64,000 nt of DNA from Nocardia albiluteola (GTDB lineage Bacteria; Actinomycetota; Actinomycetes; Mycobacteriales; Mycobacteriaceae), in assembly GCF_018860155.1 (NCBI RefSeq), contig NZ_JAHKNI010000003.1, positions 310,001 to 374,000 of the forward strand, written 5' to 3'. Positions 1 to 7,806 of this stretch are shown here, one piece after another (position 1 is the stretch's first letter; each line of letters begins with the position of its first letter). A program made the translations under genes and the position numbers. A model generated the notes under the pieces. It was not told where the DNA came from and searched no databases. It was given only the letters and a program-made list of their open reading frames with translations.

Positions 1-122
1 CGGCGGATCCCGACCGACGTCATTCCCCGTGGCCTCGCCGGTGTGCAGCGCCGATCTCGCTGGTCGATACGCATTCCAGAGCAGCCGATCCGGGCCGAGT
101 TGCCGTGAGAGCGGCGGCCGTT

Positions 123-890
123 TCAGGCCGCGAGGGTGAGGATCTGCGGCCCGTCGGCGGTGACGGCGATCGTGTGCTCGCTGTGGGCGGTGCGTGAGCC
201 GTCGGCCGAGCGCAGCGTCCAGCCGTCGGGGTCGACGACGATCTTGTCGGTGGTGGCCGCGAACCACGGCTCGATGGCGATGGTCAGGCCTGGCCGCAGG
301 CGCAGGCCGCGGCCCGGACGGCCGTCGTTGGCGACGTGCGGATCCTCGTGCATGGTGCGGCCCAGGCCGTGGCCGCCGAATTCGGTGTTCACCGGATATC
401 CGTGTGCGCGGGCCACCGCGGAGATCGCGGCGGAGAGGTCGCCGATCCGGTTGCCGGGCACCGCGACCGCGATGGCCGCCGCGAGGGCCTCCTCGGTGGC
501 GGTGGCCAGGCGCACGTCGGGCTCGGCGGGTGTGCCGACGATGACGGTGGTCGCGGCGTCGGCGACCCAGCCATCGATCCCGACCGCCAGATCCGCGGTC
601 AGCATGTCGCCGTCGCGTAGCGTGTAATCGAACGGAAGTCCGTGCAGCACAGCATCGTTCACCGAAAGGCAGACGGTGTTGCGGAACGGGCCGCGGCCGA
701 AGGAGGGCGCGTAATCCCAGTAGCACGAGACCGCACCGCGCTCCCGGATGCGCTCGCGCACGAACCGCTCGAGTTCCAGCAGATTCACGCCCACGCGGGC
801 GCGCTCGCGCAGCGCCGCCAGCGTCTCGGCGACGAATTGCCCTGTCACGCGCATCTTCTCGATCTCGGCGGGCGTCTTCAGCTCGACCAC
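123..890 (-). CDS. map: Type I methionine aminopeptidase
   Basis: Cytosolic metalloprotease that removes the initiator methionine from nascent proteins. The 255-residue product has the catalytic core with the five metal ligands of the family: D100 and D111 (in TAD and VAD), H174 (in GHGLGR), E207 (in IEPW) and E238 (in HSEHT). A substrate-binding His sits in VLHG near residue 83. It lacks a long N-terminal extension, so it resembles MetAP Ia. The GTG start at 890 is preceded by GGAGAGG. It stands alone and diverges from a small XRE regulator across a palindrome-rich spacer. Actinobacteria often carry more than one map gene. I infer that this is a separately regulated copy, because it is not beside secY or adk. 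Function is certain from the motifs; its being a secondary copy is inference. Confidence 0.93.
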   Translation of the reverse strand: MVELKTPAEIEKMRVTGQFVAETLAALRERARVGVNLLELERFVRERIRERGAVSCYWDYAPSFGRGPFRNTVCLSVNDAVLHGLPFDYTLRDGDMLTADLAVGIDGWVADAATTVIVGTPAEPDVRLATATEEALAAAIAVAVPGNRIGDLSAAISAVARAHGYPVNTEFGGHGLGRTMHEDPHVANDGRPGRGLRLRPGLTIAIEPWFAATTDKIVVDPDGWTLRSADGSRTAHSEHTIAVTADGPQILTLAA

Positions 891-908
891 GATGACCTCT
901 CCTGTAAT

Positions 909-971
909 GGTATTTAAATACCACTGTAGCGCAGCCGGTATTTGTATACCACTTTGCGTTATTTTAATACC
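909..971. promoter_or_regulatory. Triple palindromic operator between map and the XRE gene
   Basis: Three copies of an AT-rich 14-mer lie in the 98-bp divergent spacer. GGTATTTAAATACC at 909-922 is a perfect palindrome. GGTATTTGTATACC at 937-950 and GTTATTTTAATACC at 958-971 are near copies. The surrounding DNA is GC-rich, so these stand out sharply. Copy-to-copy distances are 28 and 21 bp. The third copy sits 17 nt before the XRE start and could overlap its -10 element. I infer an operator for the adjacent XRE protein. Confidence 0.75.
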
Positions 972-988
972 GGCCGTACGCTGGCCGC

Positions 989-1252
989 ATGGTCCGACTG
1001 CCGCTCACCCCAGCCCAGATCGAGGCCGGTCGCCGCCTGGGCGCCTGCCTGCGCTCGGCCCGTGCCGGTCGGGACCTCGGTGAGGTCGCGGCCTCGGCCG
1101 GGATCTCACCGGAGACCCTCCGGAAGATCGAATCCGGCCGCCTTCCCAGCCCGGCCTTCGGCACGGTCGTCGGCCTGAGCCGCGCCCTGCACATCCCGCT
1201 GCAGGACCTCGCGGACGTCTGGCAGGCCGCGGCACTGGCCGAATCCGCATAA
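989..1252 (+). CDS. Small XRE-family HTH regulator
   Basis: An 87-residue protein that is almost entirely one helix-turn-helix domain (about residues 12-72). It has the typical pattern of a LRSARAGRDL helix, an AASAGISPETLRKIE recognition region and a following SGRLPSP turn. No effector or oligomerisation domain is present. The ATG at 989 has no clear Shine-Dalgarno, so the transcript may be leaderless. It diverges from map and is preceded by three palindromic sites. I infer autoregulation together with control of map. Which ligand or signal it responds to cannot be read from the sequence. Confidence 0.85.
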   Translation: MVRLPLTPAQIEAGRRLGACLRSARAGRDLGEVAASAGISPETLRKIESGRLPSPAFGTVVGLSRALHIPLQDLADVWQAAALAESA

Positions 1253-1354
1253 TGGGCGCCGTCGGCGAAGCCGTCCGAAGCCGCGCATGGCCGGAGCGAA
1301 TGCGGAGGTACGCCTAGGGGCGGCCGGATTGCGTGCGATGGCCGCCGGTGCCGA

Positions 1355-2323
1355 TCAGCCGACGGTCAGTTCGGTCGGTACAGCGATGACGTCGACCATC
1401 GCCCCGTTGCGCAGGACGGTGACCGGCAGCGAGCGGCCGATGGCGTCCGCGAACAGGTGGCGTTGAATACCCTGGGCGTCATGGATTTTCGTGCGATCGA
1501 CGCTGAGCACCAGATCGCCGCGGCGCAGGCCGGCGCGGGCGGCGGGGCCGTCGCGCACCACTTCCATGATCCGCAGCGCCGCGCGCTGGCCGGTGCGGGT
1601 GGCCACCGCCTCGGGTAGCGGTGCGGGCACGCCCACCACGCCGAGATAGGCGCGCCGCACCCGGCCGTCGGTGAGCAGCGTGCTGATGATCCGGCGGGTG
1701 GTCGAATTGATCGGAATCGCCAGTCCCAGGCCGATTCCCGCGACGGCGGTATTGACCCCGACCACCCGTCCGGACGAATCGGCCAGTGCGCCACCGGAGT
1801 TGCCAGGATTGAGTGCGGCGTCGGTCTGGATGACATCCTCGATCACGCGGGCGATGCGGCGATCCCCGACGGGAACCGCGCGCCCCAGGGCGCTGACCAC
1901 GCCCGCGGTGACCGATCCGGCCAAGCCGAGCGGGCTGCCGACCGCCACCACCAGCCGCCCGACGACCAGGGAGTCGGCATCGCCGAGGACAGCGGCGGCC
2001 GGCGCGCCGCCGCGGGCACGCAGTATCGCCAGATCCGAGAGCGGATCGACCCCGACCACGTCGAACCGCGATTCGGTGCCATCGGCGAAGACGACATCGC
2101 CGCTGCCCGCCGACCCCACCACATGCGCATTGGTGAGCAGGAATCCGTCGTCGGTGAACACCACCGCCGACCCGCCGCCGCGCGGCGTCTGCACGCTCGC
2201 CACGTGCGGGGTCACCGCCCGTGCCACCGAGATCACCGTGCGCGAGTAGGCATCCAACTCGGCCGCGTCGTCCGAAGTGCCGGACTCACGGGACCGGATC
2301 GTTTCGTCGTCCACCGCGATCAC
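1355..2323 (-). CDS. HtrA/DegP-like trypsin-fold protease with one PDZ domain
   Basis: Serine protease of the S1C family, 322 residues. The catalytic triad is H67 (TNAHVV), D97 (SDLAIL) and S176 (GNSGGAL). One PDZ domain follows at about residues 222-312, with the typical GPAARAGLRRGD loop. Unlike PepD and HtrA of mycobacteria, I see no signal peptide or membrane segment. The N-terminus is acidic and soluble, so it may act in the cytosol, or the true start may differ. The GTG at 2323 is the longest start; a second GTG at 2314 is possible. Single-gene unit, convergent with nothing obvious. Family assignment is firm; substrate unknown. Confidence 0.9.
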   Translation of the reverse strand: MIAVDDETIRSRESGTSDDAAELDAYSRTVISVARAVTPHVASVQTPRGGGSAVVFTDDGFLLTNAHVVGSAGSGDVVFADGTESRFDVVGVDPLSDLAILRARGGAPAAAVLGDADSLVVGRLVVAVGSPLGLAGSVTAGVVSALGRAVPVGDRRIARVIEDVIQTDAALNPGNSGGALADSSGRVVGVNTAVAGIGLGLAIPINSTTRRIISTLLTDGRVRRAYLGVVGVPAPLPEAVATRTGQRAALRIMEVVRDGPAARAGLRRGDLVLSVDRTKIHDAQGIQRHLFADAIGRSLPVTVLRNGAMVDVIAVPTELTVG

Positions 2324-2776
2324 CTGCTTACATCATTACAACCTTCCCACCAGCATGCGCTCGCCTGTGGGCCGTCGGTGCCCCCGTTCGCCGCGGGCCG
2401 AATCGATGGTCCGCGATCGCGTCGGTTGTTCACGCGTGGGACTTGCCGTATCGACCGCGTCACCGAGAACTGGACCGGAGTGCCCGAGGCCGACATCGCG
2501 CGGCTGATCGAGCGCTTCTTCCGCGGGCGCCGGCGCTGGTGCGGATGCAGGGGCGGCGGGAGGCCGTGCAGGTCGGCGTGTTCAGTGGCGGTCCCGGGTC
2601 CCCTCAACCGCATCACGCCGCCCCCGCTCACCGGCAGGGCGGCACATGGGAATCGAATCGGCCACCCCGCGCAGGCTGAGCGCGCGGTCCGATTCTCGCC
2701 AGCTTCCGCCTGTCGCCCGGGCTTGACTTGTCGATGCGACGAGATCGCGAATGGTGCGACAGAAATGGAGTCTGTG
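2324..2776. other. 453-bp spacer without a supported gene
   Basis: Lies between the divergent HtrA-like and SDR genes. Both promoters must be here. A short stretch around 2440-2580 on the plus strand reads like degraded coding sequence (an acidic helical peptide ending in RLIERFF), but it has no start, no RBS and no recognisable relative. I see no RNA gene. Confidence 0.5.
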
Positions 2777-3538
2777 ATGAATTCTCGCTTCGAGTCCAAG
2801 GTTGTGCTGATCACCGGCGCAACCTCGGGTGTGGGCGAGGCGGTCGCGCGGCGCGTCGCGGCCGAGGGCGCCGCGGTTGTGCTGGGTGCGAGGGGAAAGA
2901 CGGACGGCGACCGGGTGACCGCCGAGATCCGGGCGGCGGGCGGCCGCGCCGTGTTCGTCTCGGCCGATGTCACCGACCCCGCCGACCAGGAGCGCCTGAC
3001 CGGCACCGCGATCGAGGAATTCGGCAGGCTGGACGCGGCGTTCAACAATGCTGGCGCCGTCAAGGCGTTCGGCCCGATCCAGGACATCGACGAGGCGAGC
3101 TGGCGCGCCGATCTGGAACTGAACCTCACCGGGGTGTATTACGGCCTGCGCCAGCAGATTCCGGCGATCATCGCCTCGGGCGGCGGCGCGATTCTGAACA
3201 ATGCGTCGAACCTGGGCGTGGTGGGCATGGGCTCGGTGGCGCCGTATGTGGCCGCCAAACATGGCGTCGTCGGCCTGACCAAGGCCGTTGCTCTCGAAAC
3301 GGCCGCGCAGGGCGTCCGGGTGAACGCGCTGGTGTCCGGCGCGGTCGACACTCCGGCGTTTCGCGGCTCGATGGGTGCGACACCGGAGGGCGCGGCCGCG
3401 GTGGCCGCCCTGCATCCGCTGGGCCGCATCTCCCGGCCCGGCGAGATCGCCTCGCTGTGCGCCTATCTGCTCAGCGACGAGGCGAGCTTCGTCACCGGCG
3501 CGGCGCTGGCGATCGACGGCGGCTTCACCGCGCAGTAG
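2777..3538 (+). CDS. Short-chain dehydrogenase/reductase
   Basis: Classical SDR of 253 residues: TGATSGVG nucleotide-binding loop at 13-20, FNNAG at about 89-93, Ser144, and the YxxxK pair Y157/K161. The C-terminal end is the usual SFVTGAALAIDGG. The ATG at 2777 is used because GGAG lies 6 nt upstream. The RGK after the second strand suggests NADP(H), but this is weak. It is a single-gene unit with no neighbours to give a substrate. Substrate not predictable. Confidence 0.9.
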   Translation: MNSRFESKVVLITGATSGVGEAVARRVAAEGAAVVLGARGKTDGDRVTAEIRAAGGRAVFVSADVTDPADQERLTGTAIEEFGRLDAAFNNAGAVKAFGPIQDIDEASWRADLELNLTGVYYGLRQQIPAIIASGGGAILNNASNLGVVGMGSVAPYVAAKHGVVGLTKAVALETAAQGVRVNALVSGAVDTPAFRGSMGATPEGAAAVAALHPLGRISRPGEIASLCAYLLSDEASFVTGAALAIDGGFTAQ

Positions 3539-3739
3539 TCCAGCGGTCGGTTCAGCGGAGGGCGCGAGCGATGTCGAGCACTTCTCGGCGTCCTCCGTGA
3601 CCGCGGTGAGGCGGGTCTCGGCCCGGGGTCTGTGCTGGGTGGCTCGCGTCGATCGCTTCCGGGGGCCGGACGGCGATGGGGACGCTCGCATCGGCCGCGG
3701 CCGAGATGGTGTGCGCACTCCACCCGAGGTGGATGTCGG

Positions 3740-4522
3740 CTAGTGCGTAACGAATTCGCCTATATCGTCGACGAAGTCGCGGTATTCGAACAGGGCGAGG
3801 TCGAGCAGGCGGGCGACTGCGCCCTGCACCGCGCCGGCGTCGGCCGGCTGGACGGTGATGGTGCGGTTGCCCGTCTCCAGGTATCGGCCGTCGTCGTGAA
3901 TGTCGTACCAGCGGACCGTGCCGACCTTGCGTGGCTGCTTGCCGCCGAGGTTCCGGGGGCCGCGGAATACGGTGATCACGCCGGCGCCACCGGCCGGGCG
4001 GCGAACCAGTCGCCGATAGCGTTGCAGCGGCGTGGATTCCCCGGTGTAGTGCAGTTCCGGTTGGCGCTCGGGGTACAGGTCGGCCACCGCGAACGCCTGG
4101 GGTGGATGACTGCCCGGCGCGACCCGCGGCAGCAGGCCACCCAGCTGAGTGGACAGCCGGTCCGCGGAGATGATGCTGACCTCGATGCGCGGGCGGCGAG
4201 TGAATTGTATTGCGAGAGCGGCGTGCCGGTCGTGGCGGGCGGCGGTGACCCGGATCGGGCCCGCCTGGTCGGAGACGCCGTGAATCTCGGCCCACACCTC
4301 CGGCTCGGTGAGCACACGGAACGCGCGCCGCAGCAGGTCTGCCTCGTTCCAGGTCAGCCTGCCCTGGTCGGAATACTCGTGGCGGATGTGCTCCCAGTAG
4401 CGGTCACGCTCGTTCACATGGGCGAAGCGAGACAGATAGGTGAGCGGATAGAGCATGCGGTCGTTCGCCGGCCCGAACCACAGGGCTGCGAATTCCTCCT
4501 CGTCGAACGACCAAGTGGTCAT
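3740..4522 (-). CDS. EspG-family ESX secretion-associated protein
   Basis: 260 residues resembling the EspG family, cytosolic chaperones that bind the tip of PE-PPE heterodimers and deliver them to a type VII secretion system. Supporting features are the N-terminal MTTWSFDEEEFAALW strand/helix, the central RRPRIEVSIIS strand, and a C-terminal VRWYDIHDDGRYL segment typical of the fold. Its ATG at 4522 shares one base with the stop codon of the PPE-like gene (TAATG), so the two are translationally coupled. The gene order small protein - PPE-like - EspG matches the function. No ATPase or membrane component of a type VII system is in the window, so the cassette must rely on an ESX machine elsewhere. 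Confidence 0.85.
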   Translation of the reverse strand: MTTWSFDEEEFAALWFGPANDRMLYPLTYLSRFAHVNERDRYWEHIRHEYSDQGRLTWNEADLLRRAFRVLTEPEVWAEIHGVSDQAGPIRVTAARHDRHAALAIQFTRRPRIEVSIISADRLSTQLGGLLPRVAPGSHPPQAFAVADLYPERQPELHYTGESTPLQRYRRLVRRPAGGAGVITVFRGPRNLGGKQPRKVGTVRWYDIHDDGRYLETGNRTITVQPADAGAVQGAVARLLDLALFEYRDFVDDIGEFVTH

Positions 4523-7200
4523 TATTCACCTATCGTGGGCTGAACGTACTGCCCGCTGAGTGTCGTTCCGGCGGTAAGGGATTCGCCGCGGGGATCGGCG
4601 CCTTCCCGGTTCGGATCGTCCGGGGACGGGTATTCGCCGATCGTGGGCTGGACGTAGCTTTCGGTGGGTGGTGTTGGGGCGGTGCGGGGCTCGTTGCCCG
4701 GGGCTGCCCCGGAATCGAGCCCGCTGCGGGCGCTTTCGGGGGTGTGGTCACCGACGTCGTCCGCGGATCCGTATTCGCCGATTACGGGCTCGACATGCGG
4801 TCCGGCGAACTCTGTTCCGGCCATGGACGGTCGTACATCGTTCGCGCGTATCGTCTCGGCGGCGGCGGATCCGATGCCGGGGTTACCGATCGCCGGCTGA
4901 ACGAGGTGCGCCGTGGATGGTGTTTCGGCGACGGTGGGCTCGTTGCCCCGCGTGGTACCGGTATCGGGCCTCTCGTGGTCGCCTCGGGCGGTGTGGTCAC
5001 CGATCTGTGGTTGAACGTTCTGATCGGTGTGCGGGGTGGACCCGACACCGCGGTCGAATATCGGACTGGCGGGGTCCTGGTCGACCGCGGATCCGTATTC
5101 GCCGATGACCGGCTCGACAGGCGGTTCGGCGCCCGCTGTTTCGGCTGCGGCGGGGTTGAGTTCGTCCTCGGTCGCCGCTCGTTCCCGGTTGTCTCGACGC
5201 GTGTGGTCGCCGATGGTGGCCTGGACGTAGTCCTCGGTGCGCGCCATCTCGGCCGTTGTCGACTCGTTGCCGAGGTCGACGGTCTTGCCGATTCGGTCGC
5301 GGTCGCCCTCGTATTTGACCCGCATGCGCGGCATCCGCGGATCGTGGTGCTGGTGTGGGTCGTCGCTGAGTTCGGCCGCGGCCGCGCCGGTGATCGCGGT
5401 CGCCGCGGGCTCGGTCAGCGCGTCGGGGGGAATCGAGTTCGTCGCGGCGGCCGACCCGAGCGGCGGAGTCGCGGGGGTTCCACCGGTCGGGGTGGGCGCG
5501 ATCGGCCTGGGCGTCTGGGTATTCGGCGCGGGGCTCGGGGGATTCGTACCGGGGGTCGGGGAACTCGGTACCGGTGCTGGGGAATTCGGTCCCTGGCCGA
5601 TCGGACCGGAATGGAGGTTCGGCCCGGGTGCCGAGGATCCGGGTGCGGGGGCGCCGGGGCTCGGCGGAGGGGCCGAAGGGCCTGGCGCCGGAGCGGTGGG
5701 AGCGGGCGGAATGTTCGGTGTCGATGGGGGATTCGGGATCATCGATCCCGCGCCGAGAGCGGGTGCGGCGATACTGGCCGCCGCGCCCAGTGCGGATCCG
5801 GCGGCGCTCGAGGCGGCCAGCGCGCCGGGCAGAGCCGTACCCGGCACCGTCGTCGGCAGCCGCGGCGTGTTCTGTGTGACATTTGCTCCGCCGCGCCCAC
5901 TGTCGGAGGACCCGCCCGCGCCGGAATCTGTGGAACCGGGCGTGGCCGTGGCATTCTGCGCGCCGCCGGAGGAACCGGCGCTCGGTGCGGCCGTCGAGCC
6001 GGTGTCGGTGTGCGTAGTCGGCGCGGGTTGGTTCGAGGTCGCTTGGTTCGCCGTGACCTGGTTCGAGGTCGCCTGGCTCGCCGCGGCTTGGTTCGACGTC
6101 GTCTCGTTCGCCGCGGCTTGGTTCGATGCGGTCTGGCTCGCCGCGGCTTGGCTTGCCGCGGAATCGTTTGCCGCTGAGTGGGTTTCGGCGGGAGTCCGGC
6201 CGTCGGACCGGGAACCGTTGTCGGCGGGCGTGGTGTGCGTCCCGTGCTCCGAGCGGGGTGTATCCGAATCCGAGTGCTGCGGCGTGTCGTGTGTGCCGTC
6301 ACGGGAGGTCGTATCGGTCGGGGCATCGTGCGGCGATGTACTGGCCGGGGTCGTCGGAGCGGTGACCGGCGCGGTGCTCGCCGGGCGGGTAGCGGCCGGA
6401 ACCTGCGGGTCGCCGGTGAGTACGGTCCGGTCCTGCGGGCGATAGAGCACGTCGTTGGCGGTCGGGCGCGACGTTACGGAATTGTCCGTGAGCGCGGTGA
6501 CGCTCGCGTCGGGATTCGTTACCGGCGTACCGAAAAGGCTGGTGTGCACACCGGCGGGCACGGTGCTGTCCGGCCGCGTGCCGAGGCCGGGGATATCGAT
6601 GCTGGCCACGCCCGGAATCGACACCCGCACACCGTTGGTCGTCGCCGACGCCAGCGCGGTGAGGGGATTGTCGCCGGCTCCGGTCGAATTCGCCGGCGGA
6701 AAGGTCGGTATGCGGGCGTCTTCGGTGGTGAACGGGACCACGTAGCGCTGCTGCATGGTCTGCCGGGCGTCGTCCTGGGCCTTGCTGGCGTTGCGCGTCT
6801 GGGTGTCGAATTCGGTCGGATCCTTGGTCTGGTCGGCGGTGACCGGAACCGGCTTCGATATGTACGCCTTCGTGGTCTGCGCGGCCTGGGCGGTATTCGC
6901 CACGACCTGCCCGGTCTGGTCGAACAGGTCGGCCAGATCGGTGGCCCGGGTGCCGTATCCGGTCACCGCCTGCACCGCGGCCTCGGCGGCGGAGCCGGTC
7001 CAGTGGCCGTCCACGGCGGTGCGCACGGCCTGCACCAGGCCGGTGGTGGAGGTGCGCCACTGGTCGCCGGCTTGCTGCCAGGCCGTGACGATATCCGCGC
7101 AGTGATCACCGACCGTTTGGAAGGCGTCGTAGATCTGCTGATGGGTCAGGGCGTCCACATTCTCCGGATCGGTGATTCCGGGTGCGTCATAGGTTGTCAC
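4522..7200 (-). CDS. PPE-like type VII secretion substrate with repeat-rich C-terminus
   Basis: 892 residues. Residues 1-170 are helical and PPE-like, with a WTG turn (W67-G69) and alanine-rich helices on both sides. Then come a Thr/Pro/Ser-rich linker and a pentapeptide tract near residues 345-395 of form [SN]-[QE]-x-[AT]-[AS]. A Gly/Ala hydrophobic segment lies near 455-485 and a proline-rich stretch near 490-590. The charged C-terminus holds seven copies of a V-[QE]-x-x-I-G-[EDN] motif, and the last copy is the exact C-terminal end. The GTG start at 7200 overlaps the upstream stop by 4 nt (GTGA), and the stop overlaps espG by 1 nt. I infer a secreted or surface-displayed effector; no enzymatic domain is visible. 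Confidence 0.82.
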   Translation of the reverse strand: MTTYDAPGITDPENVDALTHQQIYDAFQTVGDHCADIVTAWQQAGDQWRTSTTGLVQAVRTAVDGHWTGSAAEAAVQAVTGYGTRATDLADLFDQTGQVVANTAQAAQTTKAYISKPVPVTADQTKDPTEFDTQTRNASKAQDDARQTMQQRYVVPFTTEDARIPTFPPANSTGAGDNPLTALASATTNGVRVSIPGVASIDIPGLGTRPDSTVPAGVHTSLFGTPVTNPDASVTALTDNSVTSRPTANDVLYRPQDRTVLTGDPQVPAATRPASTAPVTAPTTPASTSPHDAPTDTTSRDGTHDTPQHSDSDTPRSEHGTHTTPADNGSRSDGRTPAETHSAANDSAASQAAASQTASNQAAANETTSNQAAASQATSNQVTANQATSNQPAPTTHTDTGSTAAPSAGSSGGAQNATATPGSTDSGAGGSSDSGRGGANVTQNTPRLPTTVPGTALPGALAASSAAGSALGAAASIAAPALGAGSMIPNPPSTPNIPPAPTAPAPGPSAPPPSPGAPAPGSSAPGPNLHSGPIGQGPNSPAPVPSSPTPGTNPPSPAPNTQTPRPIAPTPTGGTPATPPLGSAAATNSIPPDALTEPAATAITGAAAAELSDDPHQHHDPRMPRMRVKYEGDRDRIGKTVDLGNESTTAEMARTEDYVQATIGDHTRRDNRERAATEDELNPAAAETAGAEPPVEPVIGEYGSAVDQDPASPIFDRGVGSTPHTDQNVQPQIGDHTARGDHERPDTGTTRGNEPTVAETPSTAHLVQPAIGNPGIGSAAAETIRANDVRPSMAGTEFAGPHVEPVIGEYGSADDVGDHTPESARSGLDSGAAPGNEPRTAPTPPTESYVQPTIGEYPSPDDPNREGADPRGESLTAGTTLSGQYVQPTIGE
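4525..5235 (-). repeat. Seven spaced VxPxIG[ED] motifs at the PPE-like C-terminus
   Basis: Coding repeats. In order the cores read VQATIGD, VEPVIGE, VQPQIGD, VQPAIGN, VEPVIGE, VQPTIGE, VQPTIGE. They are separated by roughly 30-45 residues of acidic, Arg/Thr/Glu-rich linker. Most are followed by Tyr-Gly/Pro-Ser or His-Thr. The last copy ends the protein. Confidence 0.85.
6024..6160 (-). repeat. 15-bp/pentapeptide Gln-Asn-Ser-Ala repeat in the PPE-like gene
   Basis: About nine degenerate copies of a five-residue unit such as SQAAA, NQAAA, NETTS, NQATS. It forms a neutral, low-complexity linker between the PPE-like head and the C-terminal half. The DNA shows alternating ggcttggttcg/ggtcgcc words, consistent with growth by slippage. 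Confidence 0.85.
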
Positions 7201-7622
7201 GCGGTGCCCCCGGCCTCCGGGAGTGCCGCCTGGGCCGCGCGGAGTTTGGCGGCGAACTCGCTGTCGGTCTGCTGCAGGCGATCACGGATCGTGCGGAACA
7301 GGGTCTGCAGTTCGTCGGCGGTCTTCCAATGATCCTGCAGGGTGTCGTAGGCGTTGTTGGCCCCGCCGCTGCCCTTGTCTCGCAGGCGCTGCACGATCGT
7401 GTGGGCGGAGGTCAGGATCGGCGACTGCTCGCCCACACCCCACGAGTCCTGGTTGTGCACCTTCTGCACCAGCTGCTGGATCGACTGGATCTCCGTCTTG
7501 CGCTGCTGCAGTGCCTTGTCCAGCGCCAGGAACGCCTGCGGCTCCACATTCAGCGAGACCGATCCGGTCTTGGCCTGCTCGATGAGCGGACCGAAGACCG
7601 GGGCTCCGGTGTCCTGTGTCAT
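7197..7622 (-). CDS. Small helical protein, probable partner of the PPE-like protein (PE/WXG100-like)
   Basis: 141 residues, predicted almost entirely helical, with an SWGVG turn near the middle. The second helical half is AHTIVQRLRDKG through RLQQTDSEFAAKLRAAQ. I do not recognise a named family. A helix-turn-helix with a W-x-G turn directly upstream of a PPE-like gene is the position of a PE or WXG100 partner. The ATG at 7622 is preferred over longer reading frames because GAGGTGG lies just upstream. Its TGA overlaps the GTG of the PPE-like gene by 4 nt, so the two are likely made in fixed ratio. The partner role is inference from context and length. Confidence 0.75.
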   Translation of the reverse strand: MTQDTGAPVFGPLIEQAKTGSVSLNVEPQAFLALDKALQQRKTEIQSIQQLVQKVHNQDSWGVGEQSPILTSAHTIVQRLRDKGSGGANNAYDTLQDHWKTADELQTLFRTIRDRLQQTDSEFAAKLRAAQAALPEAGGTA

Positions 7623-7806
7623 TGAGTCCCCACCTCGACTTGTGCGCGCCTGCCCCCGAGCCGAGTGGTTTCGATGCGGCAGAGCATCGCTGTCCTGGCC
7701 AGCGATTCTGCCACATGGGTGCGGGACACGGGTGCGGTCGGGGACCGAACGTCCGGTCCGGACGAGCGGCCCCCGCACAGTGGCGGACCGGGTGAGATGG
7801 CTGGGA

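Noticed and set aside
4744..6445. Long plus-strand frames opposite the PPE-like gene, Gly/Arg or Pro/Gly rich
   Set aside because: They are reverse images of the Pro/Ser/Thr-rich repeats; no RBS or start context, and the minus-strand gene overlaps its neighbours properly.
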